64,000 nt of DNA, from contig NC_084942.1 of the NCBI RefSeq assembly GCF_958298935.1, forward strand, positions 17,739,501 through 17,803,500, in the 5' to 3' direction. Of the stretch, positions 11,370-22,462 are shown in pieces. Position numbers and translations under genes: made by a program. Within the stretch, counting starts at the first letter, position 1, and every line of letters begins with the position of its first letter. The stretch comes from Phragmites australis (taxonomy: Eukaryota; Streptophyta; Magnoliopsida; Poales; Poaceae). Under the pieces are notes generated by a model, which saw only the letters and a program-made list of their open reading frames with translations, had not been told where the DNA came from and searched no databases.

Positions 11370-14300
11370 ATGGCGTCCTCCACCGCGGCATCGCCGCTCA
11401 CCTGCCACCACCTCGGCGTCCGCCTCCGCCCCCGCCTCCCCTCCCTCTCCTTCCCCCGCCGCTCCACCGCTGCCGCCGCCTCCAAACCCATCTCCCTCTC
11501 CCACTCCCACTCCCTCCCTTCCAAGCCTCTGAGCCTAGACCCCAGTGCCACCGCTCGCCACGTCCTCCCTCCCATCGCAGCCGCGGCGTCGGCGCCGGCC
11601 GCGCCGCCGCCGAAGCCGGCGCTGAAGGGCGCGGCAATCAAGCCGCTGCTGGCCACCATCGCGACGGGCGTCCTCATCTGGCTCATCCCCCCGCCCTCCG
11701 GCGTGGCGCGCAACGCGTGGCAGCTGCTGGCCATCTTCCTCTCCACCATCGTCGGCATCATCACGCAGCCGCTCCCGCTCGGCGCCGTCGCTCTGCTCGG
11801 CCTCGGCGCCGCCGTGCTAACCCGCACTCTCACCTTCGCCGCCGCCTTCTCAGCCTTCGGGGACCCCATCCCCTGGCTCATCGCGCTCGCCTTCTTCTTC
11901 GCACGCGGCTTCATCAAGACAGGCCTCGGCAACCGCGTCGCCTACGCCTTCGTCTCCGCCTTCGGGGGATCCTCGCTCGGTCTTGGCTACGCGCTCGTCT
12001 TCGCCGAGGCGCTCCTCGCGCCCGCCATTCCCTCTGTCTCCGCGCGCGCCGGGGGCATCTTCCTCCCGCTCGTCAAGTCGCTCTGCGAGGCGTGCGGGTC
12101 CCGCACCGGCGACGGCACCGAGCGGAAGCTCGGCTCGTGGCTCATGCTCACCTGCTTCCAGACCTCGGTGATCTCGTCGGCCATGTTCCTCACCGGGATG
12201 GCGGCGAACCCGCTCGCCGCCAACCTGACGGCGGCCACGATCGGGCAAGGGATCGGGTGGACGCTGTGGGCGAAGGCCGCCATTGTGCCGGGGCTGGTGT
12301 CGCTGGTGCTTGTGCCGCTCATACTGTACGTGATCTACCCGCCGGAGGTGAAGACAAGCCCTGATGCGCCACGTCTGGCGAAGGAGCAGCTCGCCAAGAT
12401 GGGGCCCATGAGCAAGGAGGAGACACTCATGGCCGGCACGTTGCTGCTCACGGTATAATGGAACATTCGCCTTTTCTTTTCTATGCAATAGCCTTTTCTT
12501 AATCATGCTTTGAATTTGCTCGTATTAATATTTTTATCCACCTGATGGGTATAATCAATTAATCATCAGCCATCTTGCATAGTTTCTAGTCTTTTTTTTA
12601 TGATTAGATGCCACATTTGATGTCTATAGAGTGGTAGGATTCTTGTTATCTGCTGGTGCTGAAGGACTTACGTGGAGCTTTTTGGTAATGGGGTGCTCCA
12701 TGTCTCCTTGCTCCCTGTATTCAAGTGCTGTTTAGTGATTGATGAGAATTTGGGACATTTAGCTTCAACCTGTGATTTCACTTGGAACTCGGGGATATTC
12801 AGTAATTGTGACTGTCAGTGATTACATCCTCAGTTGTGCTAGTTCGTGTTCTTCCTCTGTAATCTTCGGTTACACTTATAGAAAGAACTCTATGGTGTCT
12901 ATAATTCAGTCATTGTATTACTGCTGTGATTGAGAACCTGATTCGCAAAAAGTAGAGGCAAACCCAGTCAGAGCATGGCTATTCTGTACATTTCTTTCAT
13001 TGCGCTGTCTGCATCTATCTTGAATAGAAACTGGACACTTAAATCACTGAACATTGTCTCTGCTTGCTGCCAGGTTGGTCTTTGGGTCTTTGGAGGAATG
13101 CTGAATGTGGATGCGGTGTCTGCAGCAATTCTTGGTCTATCAGTTCTCCTGATCTCAGGAGTTGTCACATGGAAAGAGTGTTTGGCGGAGTCTGTGGCAT
13201 GGGATACCCTTACATGGTTTGCTGCACTTATCGCAATGGCTGGCTATCTGAACAAATACGGGTTGATCTCTTGGTTCAGTGAGACTGTTGTGAAGGTACA
13301 CTCCCTTTTCCTCCCACAACTCTCTATCGCTCATGTGCCTTGACTCTTGACATATCAGAAGGCCAAGTGATACATAGTGATTTGTCTTTATATTGGTATG
13401 GCCTTTATGATTAGCAAGCTTTACAAAATTAACCACTAACTACAAAAGATAAATAGACATTGAGCATGATGGATACACTTTACCACTATACGTTATGGTT
13501 TAGCATCCCGAAAACTTATTCTGTGCTGTTTGTGTTATTGTTGTTCATTTTTTTAATCTTGGTTCCACAAAGTTGAAAATTTTCTTTTCGGCTGATAAAT
13601 TCTTGACAAAATGCATGTTTTGATCAACAACAACAATGTATTGCTAACTTCCACACGCTTCTATCCGTGGAACCAAAAAGATAATGTGAAAATAATAATG
13701 ATAATAAATGTCCTAGTAATAGTAAAACCCACATGCATGTTTTGATCCTTCACGAGAAATGAGTACCGATTTATCGTGCTATTTGTCTGTCCACATTGAA
13801 AAAGAGCGCTAAAAACGGTAAGGGGTAGGTTGGGTAGGCATGGTATAAGGAACAATTCTCTTGTTTGTTGCTGACCGGCAACACTAGTTGTGAATCGTAT
13901 GCTTATTGATGCATCAGTGCGAAAGTAAGAAATATAAAAATTAAGGACATTACTTGGATCATTGTGACATGTCCAGTTTAATATTATTGTGGACCTTTTC
14001 AAAATGATAGGTTGGAAGGTGTCTTTTACTATGTTTTGCTGATGTCTCCTATGTTGACCTTGTTTTGTTTGTCAGTTCGTTGGAGGCCTTGGTTTATCGT
14101 GGCAACTCTCATTCGGTGTCTTGGTGCTGCTGTACTTCTACTCCCACTATTTCTTCGCTAGTGGCGCCGCACATATTGGAGCGATGTTCACTGCGTTCTT
14201 GTCAGTGGCGAGTGCCTTGGGCACCCCTTCGCTCTTTGCTGCCATGGTTCTCTCATTCCTCTCGAACATCATGGGTGGCCTCACCCACTATGGCATAGGG

Positions 14301-14438
14301 TCAGCTCCTGTATTCTATGGCGCGGGGTATGTTCCATTGGCTCAGTGGTGGGGCTACGGATTTGTTATTTCAGTCGTAAACATCATCATCTGGCTTGGTG
14401 TGGGAGGCTTCTGGTGGAAGATGATTGGCCTGTGGTGA
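11370..14438 (+). CDS. DiT1: Plastid 2-oxoglutarate/malate translocator (dicarboxylate transporter 1)
   Basis: Three phase-0 exons: 11370-12452, 13074-13295 and 14076-14438, encoding 555 residues. The first about 75 residues are rich in Ser, Ala, Pro and Arg with almost no acids, as in a chloroplast transit peptide. The rest is a DASS-family (Na_sulph_symp) membrane protein with many hydrophobic helices, including SSAMFLTGMAANPLA (residues 269-283), GGLTHYGIGSAPVFYGAGY (502-520) and the terminal WWKMIGLW. The family sits in the inner envelope and swaps stromal malate for 2-oxoglutarate, feeding ammonia assimilation and photorespiration. GGLTHYGIGSAPVFYGA favours DiT1/OMT over DiT2. I chose the ATG at 11370 for its context GCCGCCATGG; an in-frame ATG at 11241 would add 43 residues. 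The first exon is very GC-rich, as in many grass genes. The last exon has degenerate copies near 23-25 kb. Confidence 0.95.
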
Positions 14439-15000
14439 GCAGCACATTGAATGTGAAATTGTTCGTTTATGTTTTGGTAGAAGCTAAAAGGAAAACTATT
14501 CCAAATTTGCGGTGGCACAGGTTTCGCTGTCCACAGTTTTGTCGTCGGCATGATTGCAACCTATTCTTTAGTTGGTATCGATACATTTGTTCCATCCTTT
14601 TGACAGCTAATTGCGATGCCAGGGTGCAGTTTTATTGGCAAAAGTTATCACATCGAGCTATGCTCAATGGATCTTGGAGATCATTCTCTACACATGTGCC
14701 AATGATGACAGCTTTTTGCATTGGTTTCTTTTAATGTCTGGATGGACACACTTTGTTTTGTTCTGTGTTACATTGGTGCATATGATTGTTTTATACTGCT
14801 GATTGGATCTTTGTGCATACTGGTACAACATATGTTACCTACGATTGGCATTGCTGCGAGAATTCTGTAGATTGCCGTGAGATGATGCTGCAGTCAAAAG
14901 AGCTGACCTGGGTTTTCGTTAGTTATACCAGCTGCATGCATCCTTGTGATTCTCTCGTATGGTTTACCTGATGATGTGTGTTTGTTGTTTATTTCCTGTA
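14439..15000 (+). other. 3' UTR and downstream flank of DiT1
   Basis: Non-coding sequence after the DiT1 stop. Its length as UTR is uncertain. It matters because this stretch, up to about 14990, was copied with the last exon into the tandem array at 23-26 kb. Confidence 0.5.
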
Positions 15001-15630
15001 ACTTTGATGATACATCGGTGTTGGCCATGGCTAGGCAGTAAACTACTGGCTGTGGCAAAATGGAAGGGGATGTTTAAGTTGACACGGTGTCTGAAGTTAA
15101 ATTGTCACTCTGACCATTAGTTGCTATTCCGGCCGCATGGTGCTATCGTCGTGCAGAGCAGCGTGCAAATATAAGCACGAGAAAATGACCTACATTTCGT
15201 CATGGGAGGCAATGAATGGTTACCAAAGTACTCTTTACCTTGGCTCAAAGAAGCAAAAAGGGGCGAGAGAGAGAGAGTTGTATGAGGGCTATTTTGCCAA
15301 ACAAAAAATGCTTCTTGATGCACGTGACAATGCATTCCTATGTTTTATTTTATGTGTTGGAAATGGTCCATGAAAGGAAAGATGAGATCAAACGAGGATT
15401 ATGTGTTCTCGGTAATCTTAGGGCTTGTTTAGATGGCTAGAGATCGCCCGATCACTCCCAACTGTCAAAGAAAATGAGCTAGTTTCCTGTCAATCCAAAT
15501 AAATCAGATGTAATCTCGTCATTGTTGGCTAAGCCCTTACACTGATAATCGATTTTGCCATTCAAATAAGGTAACTTAAACATGGGATGCATGCTGGTGG
15601 CAAGGATGGCACACAATTCGTTATCCCAGG
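15001..15630. other. Unit 1 non-coding sequence
   Basis: No gene recognised. Segments near 15010-15110, 15160-15215 and 15465-15560 have recognisable counterparts in unit 2 at about 26670-26780, 29405-29480 and 29695-29800. This shows it is ordinary duplicated flank rather than an insertion. Confidence 0.5.
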
Positions 15631-15786
15631 CAGTGGCACATCTAGGATCGCCAAGTAAGGGGTTTTCACTCTTCTTCTTTCTCCTATTTCTCTTTTTCTT
15701 CTCTCCTTCTGCTTCTTCCATACCTAGAAATTGAAGGGGGTTTAAGGGCTCCCATGTGCGCTAAGGTAGGAGGGCTTCCTCCGGCC

Positions 15787-16700
15787 TAGGGATGAAAACG
15801 GACGAGAATGGTCGGGAAAACTCTCTAACCGTTTTCACTTTCATATTTTCTCTGCCGGACGAAAAAGAAAACGGGATAGGCGGGAACGGGAAAAAACAAA
15901 AACGGTCGGACATAATCGGAGGGCCGAAAACGAACCAATCCGATCAGGAAAATGTCGGTATCGGTCGGGATTCGAAAACACAAAATGGAAACACCGACCT
16001 ACAGAACCATCAAGACATGTCAACATGTATAAGTTTAACATTATCTTCAGATAACACTGAATTAATAAGTTTAATGAACCAATCCAATCAGTAAGTCGCA
16101 TTAAAGTAAAAAAAATGTCATATGATTTTTCGATTCACACGACATATTATTATTTTTATCAATATTTGACTCAAACAATACAAGATACGAAGATACAACA
16201 ATATAATCCTTAGGACCAAGCAGTAGCTTGGTTGGTTCGCTCCCAGTGGCAGACTGACAGGGACGGCCACCCACGAGCCTCATCGGGGGTTTTTCCTTAG
16301 TAGTTAGGGGTATGCACACACGTGCCCGTTTAGCGAGAATATATCTGTAACGTGTATGCTTAGGACATACACGTGTATGCGTACGTTAGGCATGAGTGTG
16401 ATGTAAGTAGGTTATGTATGTCATATTTTGTACTCCTTAAAAAAGAACTACATAAACCTTAACTCGATACTTGAGCATATAATAAACATAAGTGATAAGT
16501 CTCAACCAAAGACATAAGTGAGCATAGGGGTGAAAACAGACGGAAACGATCGGAAAAACCTCCTACCGTTTTCACTTTCACATTTTCTCAATCGGACGAA
16601 AACGAAAACAGGATAGACGGGAACAGAAAAAAACAAAAACGGACTGAAAAAAACGGGATACGACACCAGAACGGAACGGGATTTTCCGTTTTCATCCCTA
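15787..16700. mobile_element. Nested hAT-type MITE complex with perfect 8-bp target duplication
   Basis: Begins TAGGGATGAAAACGG and ends CCGTTTTCATCCCTA, which are exact 15-bp terminal inverted repeats. The same 8-bp word CTCCGGCC flanks it at 15779-15786 and 16701-16708. Inside, a second copy of the left end starts at about 16526 (TAGGGGTGAAAACAG) and runs to the shared right end, so a short complete MITE (16526-16700) sits at the right edge of a longer element. No coding potential. Confidence 0.8.
16205..16325 (+). mobile_element. Possible SINE fragment
   Basis: AGTAGCTTGGTTGGTTCGC resembles a tRNA-type box A, and CCACCCACGAGCCTC sits where a weak box B would be, followed by TCGGGGG and a T-rich end. 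This layout is seen in grass tRNA-derived SINEs. No target duplication is evident, so this is a weak call. Confidence 0.35.
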
Positions 16701-16736
16701 CTCCGGCCTCTTGGTGGATCCACCTCTGATCCTAGA

Positions 16737-17403
16737 TATCTTTAAAAGTGGGTGATTGTGATGTCATGGAAGATTGAAAGAGGCATCTAATTTCCTCCTA
16801 TCAGATAAAAAGGACGGTGAATCACCGAGTTGGGACAAAATCTTGCGAAAACATATGCAAATCAAGTGTCCCACGTTTGATGTAGAGGATCAAAATCTTG
16901 TTAACGAAAAGTCAAAAAAGAGGGAATATATAAAACTCATCTGATACATTACAAATATGCTCTGATAGTCCTTGTTCCCTTTCTTTTTTCCTCCATTGGT
17001 CTCAAGTGCACGGCACCATGCATATGTGTATACCAGGCCTCAGTTCTGAGTCCTGTCTAAAATGCCGCTTTCCATCTTTTCTTTCATCTCCTTTGCTCTG
17101 CAATCTAAAGCCCGCAATTTAGTACCTAGGATTTTTTTCTTCCTGGTTGCTGCAGGGACTGATGAATTGTTTTCTGGAAAATTCCTGCAAAATTTATATG
17201 TTCTTCCAAAAACATGTTAGCTTTAGATAACCATGTTCCATCTCCTTTGCAAATTCGAGCATAAATGGCCGAGCTAGTTTTCTTTTTATTTTGCAAAAAA
17301 ATACCTAAAATAGAAAACACAGGCCAGGTGACCTCAACCTATACGCACATGGTCATCTTGAATTTAAATGTAGCACAATTAAAATAAACATTCTAACTTA
17401 TGA
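16737..17403. other. Unit 1 non-coding sequence
   Basis: No gene. It matches unit 2 at 37780-37972 and again from 39471, where unit 2 is split by a PIF-like insertion. Short open stretches such as 17126-17320 (-) have no family resemblance. Confidence 0.5.
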
Positions 17404-17419
17404 AACTTACACAGGGTTT

Positions 17420-17568
17420 TTTTTAGAACACTGGGCCCTCTTCCCGGAGGCTTCTTTGAGCCTTACGAGGCGTGCATCCAGCGCAGCCCCGTGGCTCAAA
17501 CGCGGGTGGCTCGGAAGGGGAGCTCCTTGCTCCCTCCGTCACTACCAGCCGAGCTAAGGCTCGGATGC
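17420..17568 (-). mobile_element. tRNA-derived SINE with 16-bp target duplication
   Basis: About 149 bp flanked by AACTTACACAGGGTTT at 17404-17419 and 17569-17584. Read on the minus strand it starts near GCATCCGAGCC, has a box A-like TTAGCTCGGCTGGTAG and a box B-like GCGTTTGAGCC, and ends in a short A run. Such features mark RNA polymerase III-derived SINEs copied by LINE machinery. It is absent from unit 2, so it inserted after the duplication or was confined to unit 1. Confidence 0.8.
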
Positions 17569-17984
17569 AACTTACACAGGGTTTGATACAAGTCTAGTGC
17601 ATTTAAACTAAATTGCGTGTAATAGTTGATTGGCAAGAACAGCTTCAACGCTCAAACGCAATATTTCTCCTTGTAAAAAACCCAAAACTAAATGTGACAT
17701 TTCAAAGCTCCATCGATTATAAACAAACTAAATTGAAAGGCAAACCACTTTGATTTATACGCCAAACCTGATATATGGCATTTCAAACCTCCATCGATTT
17801 ATCAAACGAATTTCCTGACACGATTCAAAGCATGTACAAGCATGGCCAGGGTCCCAAGGAGCACCATTTTTGGCAAATATTTGTCAAAAGTGTTAAATAT
17901 CATATGAGCGAAGCAATTTTGGGTTAAGTGGTACTCAGGCCGACACATGGATTTTGTAGTACGTTCAAACTATATGGATACGGG

Positions 17985-18300
17985 CAGTGACGGAACTTGA
18001 CCATTTTTTTTGGGAGGGGGGGGGGGGGGGAGGCAAAGAACAAAGAGAATAAAAAATATTCAAGTGATAAACCATAATACTAACATATGGTATAATTTAT
18101 AGCCATCAAAGAGCAGTTCATTGACATTTTCCATACTTGGATATTCAAATGAGATTAATAGATCATAATAGAAATAACTCTAAACTGGAGTACTAGGTAT
18201 ACTAGCATGGGTTGCATACCTAGTGCTAATTTATTTTTGGCCAAAATGTTGGGGGAGGGGGGCTACGGCCTAGGTTGGCTGAGCTTAAGCTCCGTAACTG
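17985..18300. mobile_element. Short hAT-type non-autonomous element
   Basis: Terminal inverted repeats CAGTGACGGAAC and the complement CAGTTACGGAGC begin with the hAT-typical CAG. The flanks GATACGGG (17977-17984) and GATATGGG (18301-18308) form an 8-bp target duplication with one mismatch. The element is 316 bp with no coding. It contains a long guanine run at about 18015-18033. Unit 2 lacks it at the matching site near 41150-41180. Confidence 0.7.
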
Positions 18301-18405
18301 GATATGGGTGACTTGAAGTTGAAGAGAGTCACACAGGCGTGGAATGGTTTCACTTTAGCACAATAAAGAACAAACTTATTATGCGCTTTTGTGCTGTTCA
18401 TTTTT

Positions 18406-18762
18406 GTTTTACAAGTATAAGTCGTACATACACTGCACTCACATCCACGTACATCTGTGTGGATGCGTCTTAGCGCACACCTAAACTAGATTGGATGTCT
18501 AACCTCATATAGTGTGGGTACATACTTTGATCACTGAATGCACCCACATATATATGTATTATTCCTTTCTGATATTTAATCCCAGAAAAATGTAGCACGG
18601 ATATGCTCTTTGAGTATTGAATGCACCCATGTGTGTATGTAATATTTCTTTCTGAGATTTAATCCTAGAAAAATATGAGCACCCATGCCAAAACTCGAAC
18701 CTGGATGAGCAGGTTCCACCACAAGGACCCTAACACATTGAGCTATGATTAGCTCACTGAGT
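18406..18762 (-). mobile_element. tRNA-derived SINE, minus orientation, partly duplicated
   Basis: Flanked by TGTTCATTTTT at 18395-18405 and 18763-18773. On the minus strand it starts with a tRNA-like region: box A-like ATAGCTCAATGTGTTAG and box B GGTTCGAGTTTTGG (about 18692-18705), and reads GTCCTTGTGGTGGAACC, which is typical of the Au-type SINEs of grasses. The body holds two related copies of a segment (about 18540-18600 and 18615-18680), suggesting a tandem duplication within the element. Confidence 0.75.
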
Positions 18763-18773
18763 TGTTCATTTTT

Positions 18774-19131
18774 TACTCGGTTCCACAAAGTTAAAAGTTC
18801 TCTCGTCGATAGATAAATTCTTGAAGAGCATGTTTTGATAGTTCCCCATAAACTAGATATTACGTGTTTGTATGCCCACACTAAAAATACAACACTAAAA
18901 ATAGTAAGGGGTAGGCTGGGTATTCATGCTATAAGAAACTTGGGTAAGTTACCTTTGATGTTGTTAGATCTTACGTCGGAGTGATTCTCCTAATTATTGC
19001 TGACCTTAATGCTAGTTGTGGATTCATATGCTTATGGACGTACCTATTTGAATAAAAATATAAAACTAAAAGACATTAATTTTTTTCAACCAAAGTGGCA
19101 TCAACATGATAGACGATAGACTGGAAGGTGT
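18774..19131 (+). pseudogene. Duplicated DiT1 intron 2 sequence
   Basis: Diverged copy of DiT1 intron 2 (compare 13550-14040). It has GGTTCCACAAAGTT near its start and ends with ACTGGAAGGTG, the counterpart of TTGGAAGGTG near 14011. It leads toward the exon-3 copy but is split from it by the Mutator-like element. Confidence 0.75.
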
Positions 19132-20255
19132 TTTTATTATGAGTAAAGTGCACCAGCAGCCTCTAAACTATTCCCACAATGTCATCTAGGACCCTAAACT
19201 CTCAAATTGCAGATTTGGCTCCCTAATCTTTTTAAGTGTCTCGGCTAAGGTCCAAAATAGTCATGACACCCTCCAATTGCTGATGTGGCGTGCCAGCATG
19301 GTTTGTATTTGCACGTGAACCCCACGTGATGGTGGAGAGGATGGTAATATATGCATGGAAGCCCCTATATTCTTGCCATTCTTCCAATCCTCCTCCCGTC
19401 TCTTTGGTTTCGTCAAGGGAAAGAGGGAGAGGGTTTGTGATCAGGAAGGTGATGATAGGAGGCAAGCGGCTGGGATCAAAGAGTAGCTATGGTTAGTGAA
19501 GCGTAGAGGGATCGATGAGCGGTTGGGATCAAAGAGTAGATGTGGTTAGAGAAGCGTAGAGGGATCGATGGTCGCTCCTCCATGGGCCATTGCTCATGGC
19601 AATCGATCACAATGGTGGCCAGATTATGGCGAAAGGGAGAACCAGCCCCCTATGTACAGTGAGTGAATAAAAAATTAAGCCCATTTTGTGCTTGTAGTTG
19701 AGGGTTTAGGATGAAGTTATGTCCAAATAATTGCAGTAGATGAGTAAAGTTATGATTTTTGCATCTAGGGTTTAGGGTTTTTGTTCCAAATTGAGTAGGA
19801 ATTTAAGTTCGGGGTTATGTTTGGGCATTAATTTGAATTTGGTTGATGTAATGTAAGATCTAGTGTTGATGAGTTCATGCTGGAGGTGTATCATTTCTTT
19901 TTTTCATTGGTCATGTTGAAAATCATGCTTACATTAATGAGAAGGTGGACTAGTTTGATCATTGTGAGTCATATACTTGGTCTCCTCTTTGAGTAGATGA
20001 TTTTGTTGTGCAGCTTGGGTATGATATGGGTGTCACATTTCAACACCTACTAGTTGTTGCCTGGAAAGACCCTTATAGATGGTCTGAGGATTGTAGTCAC
20101 ACACAGAGACACCAATGTTATGGTTTTAGTGGTAGACAGGGTGAAGAACTTTCTAGTTTATTTTGATCATGATGGCAATATTGCTATCCTAAATTGGGAT
20201 GGCATTGTAACAAACCATATAGCGTAATTGCCCAAGGTATTAAGCCCAAAAAAAG

Positions 20256-20954
20256 GTGAATATTGTTGACAAGAAAGTTGGTGAGAAGCTTCCTGATTTC
20301 TACACAAATCTCAGATCAAGGGTCGATCATGTTCAACATGAAATAGTTGGAGATGGTATTGACATAGGTAGTGATGATAGTGAAGATTATCATGACTTCT
20401 TGGATAGTTATTATGAGTTAGAAGATGGATATGATGACCTATTTGTGGATAATGTCAATGAGGATGTGACTGATGAGGGTGCTACCAAGGAGAAGAAGGC
20501 AACTAGTAGTAGAATAAAGGGACAACAAGGTGGTAGTCAAACAGCACAAGCAGATGGGGAGGAACTCTCAATAGATACGGAAGGTTTACAACTACCAAAT
20601 TCTGATGATGAAGGATAAAGTAGAATAAGGTTCAAGTCATTCATGCCATAAGGCATGGACAATCCAACATTCAAGTGGGAAAAATGTTTGAAAATTTGAA
20701 GAATAGAGTAGAAATCAAGACGCCAAGAAATGACAGAAGAAGAATAAGGACTCATTATACAGATAATGTCCTTAGAACTTTATGTATCAGTGGATAGCAG
20801 GGTCAAGTGTTTCATGGTCAATACATACTTTGGAGACCACAATTGCCACAAGGAGTGGGTTCTAAAAAGGTGTACCTCAAAATGGCTAGCGGAGAAGTAT
20901 ATGGACATATTTAGAGTAGATGATAAGATGACACTCAGAAGGAATCAATCTTGA
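20256..20954 (+). pseudogene. MULE transposase, N-terminal part only
   Basis: The first block (20256-20618) is acidic ([15 protein letters not shown] and similar), as in the N-terminal region of plant MuDR-type transposases. The second block (20766-20954, other frame) reads [21 protein letters not shown] and [11 protein letters not shown], the zinc-binding, DNA-recognition region that precedes the DDE core. A frameshift separates the blocks and the DDE domain is absent. A full protein runs about 750-850 residues, so this is roughly a third. Past 20954 only short traces continue to about 21130. Confidence 0.8.
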
Positions 20955-21984
20955 CACCTTCCAAGAGCAAACTTGCCAGGGCAAGGAGATTGGCAATGAA
21001 GGCCATATATGGGGAATAGAAACATGGATAGGATGAAATCACTAAATTAGGCATAAAAGCCAAAGAATGTAACTATAAGGAAGCCACCACCACCTTATGT
21101 TTAAGAACTAATAGAAGATGATGGACCTTTCATTACACAAGTAAGTCAACTGCTACAATTAAATTCTTTTGCAAAATTCAATGTAACAACTTTGTTGCAT
21201 GGTATTGTAGGATGTGTTGCAACCTGAGCTTGTAAGTCAATAGATATTCTCACAGCAAAGCAACACCATGCTTTCTCAGATGATAGCAGATGTGAGTTCA
21301 GTGTCAGAAATGCTATTATGTTTCCTTCAATTTGATTTCTAACTAACTTTACATTTTATTGTTACCAACCAACTAAATCTTCTAGGATGGAGCTAATACC
21401 TGCATCATTGATGACTCTGCTTTCGTCCAACCAACCTACTGCAATATGAGTGCCACTTACAATTGCAAGCAAAGAAGGGAAGACAAGAATGGGCAAGAGC
21501 ACGACTGCAACAGTAGATAAAAAGATTAGAGTTGGTGGTGCCAAGAAGAAGTCTTCTACTAGGCATGCATGAATTTGGATGGACATGAAGCTTGCTTTTG
21601 GGAATGGAGCATAGCAATTTCTTTTTTTGCTTGAAACATAGTTTCCTTTTGTGAAGTCGGCATAGTTGGTTTTTGTGTGGAGCAAGTTCATAGGATCCTT
21701 TTGTGGTATGTTCAACTAAGTTATGTATTACAATGGTAGCACCTGGACTATTTGTGGATGCTAAATTTAGATGATGCATATGTTAGCACCTAGCTTAAGT
21801 CAGTTACAATGTAACATGACAAGTTAATGGTATGTTAAAATTTGTTATGAGATGTACATCTTGAGGTCCACACATTTGATGAAAATCCATGATGCACCAT
21901 TAAACATTGCATTTCAACTCAGAACAATACATATAGCTGATACATTGCATTGCCTAACTATAGATAGCTCAACATTGCAATTCT

Positions 21985-22462
21985 TCAATTCTTAAGCTCA
22001 ACATAGAGCAACATAACCATAGCTAATAGCATAAGCGCGCTTGCACACATACAATGGTCTTCAGTAACGATGCTATTTCATTCACTATGGCTATCAAAGT
22101 TGATACTCCTTCCTTCAATTCTTCCCCTTTTGCTCCATGAATCACCTTCTGCCTACATCTCTGTCACAATTAATTCTTCACCACAAAAACAACATCACTG
22201 CCTCTGATCAACCATCTTTGGGCCCGAAAACATCTTTGTCACCGGCTCTTCTTCTTCATCACCAAAGATTTTTTTGCTGCCTCAAGTACTTAATGTAGTC
22301 CTCCACCTAAAACCATAACTCACACCCCTATCCATCTCTCTGGAGTAAAACACAAGAAAAATCAAATCCAACAACAGTAGATCCCTAACCAATTACGAAT
22401 TGACATAAATTGAACTAACCTTGTGATTTGAGAAAGTGTAGAAAATTCAACCTCGATTCCAT
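21985..22462 (-). pseudogene. Second MULE-borne gene remnant (GRF-type protein-like)
   Basis: On the minus strand a short first exon can be read from an ATG at 22462 (MESRLNF…) to a GT donor at 22420. Further along, EEEEPVTKMF and a C-terminal part resembling LKEGVSTLIAIVNEIASLL then a hydrophobic tail appear, interrupted by stops and frameshifts. Some grass MULEs carry a minus-strand gene for a small GRF-type zinc-finger protein with a C-terminal membrane helix, and this looks like a decayed version. The CxC zinc residues themselves are not visible, so the family call is tentative. Confidence 0.45.

Larger units (their letters stand above)
15631..16728. mobile_element. Outer hAT-like element with nested hAT insertion
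   Basis: Starts CAGTGGCACATCTAGG and ends with the complement of CAGAGGTGGATCC. It is flanked by ATCCCAGG (15623-15630) and ATCCTAGA (16729-16736), an 8-bp repeat matching at 6 of 8 positions. Unit 2 of the duplication has no such insert at the equivalent site (about 37755-37785, GTTATCTGGACCGGGTATC), which supports insertion into unit 1. It has a pyrimidine-rich interior (15660-15720) and no transposase. A second hAT-type insertion lies inside it. Confidence 0.6.
13495..18346 (+). repeat. Tandem segmental duplication, unit 1
   Basis: Begins in DiT1 intron 2 (near AACTTATTCTGTGCTG) and runs through exon 3 and the downstream flank to about 18346 (…GCGTGGAATG). The same landmarks recur in the same order and orientation from 18347 to about 41220. 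Examples: the intron words GGTAGGTTGGGTAGGCATG (13826) versus GGTAGGCTGGGTATTCATG (18910); GTTGGCCATGGCT (15020 / 26683); AAAGAAAATGAGCTAG (15468 / 29698); GACGGTGAATCACCGAG (16813 / 37850); TTTGGGTTAAGT (17920 / 41126). Unit 1 carries hAT and SINE insertions that unit 2 lacks. End points are good to a few tens of bases. Confidence 0.85.

Noticed and set aside
11093..11932. 279-codon open frame on the minus strand
   Set aside because: Shadow of the GC-rich DiT1 first exon. The + strand has a transporter with clear family match; the minus frame is low-complexity Ala/Gly/Arg.
11327..12364. 345-codon open frame on + in another frame
   Set aside because: Arg/His-rich artefact of GC-rich DiT1 coding sequence in a shifted frame.
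20256..20618. Acidic protein as a host gene
   Set aside because: Inside a MULE with target duplication, and followed by a transposase DNA-binding segment, so it is transposase.
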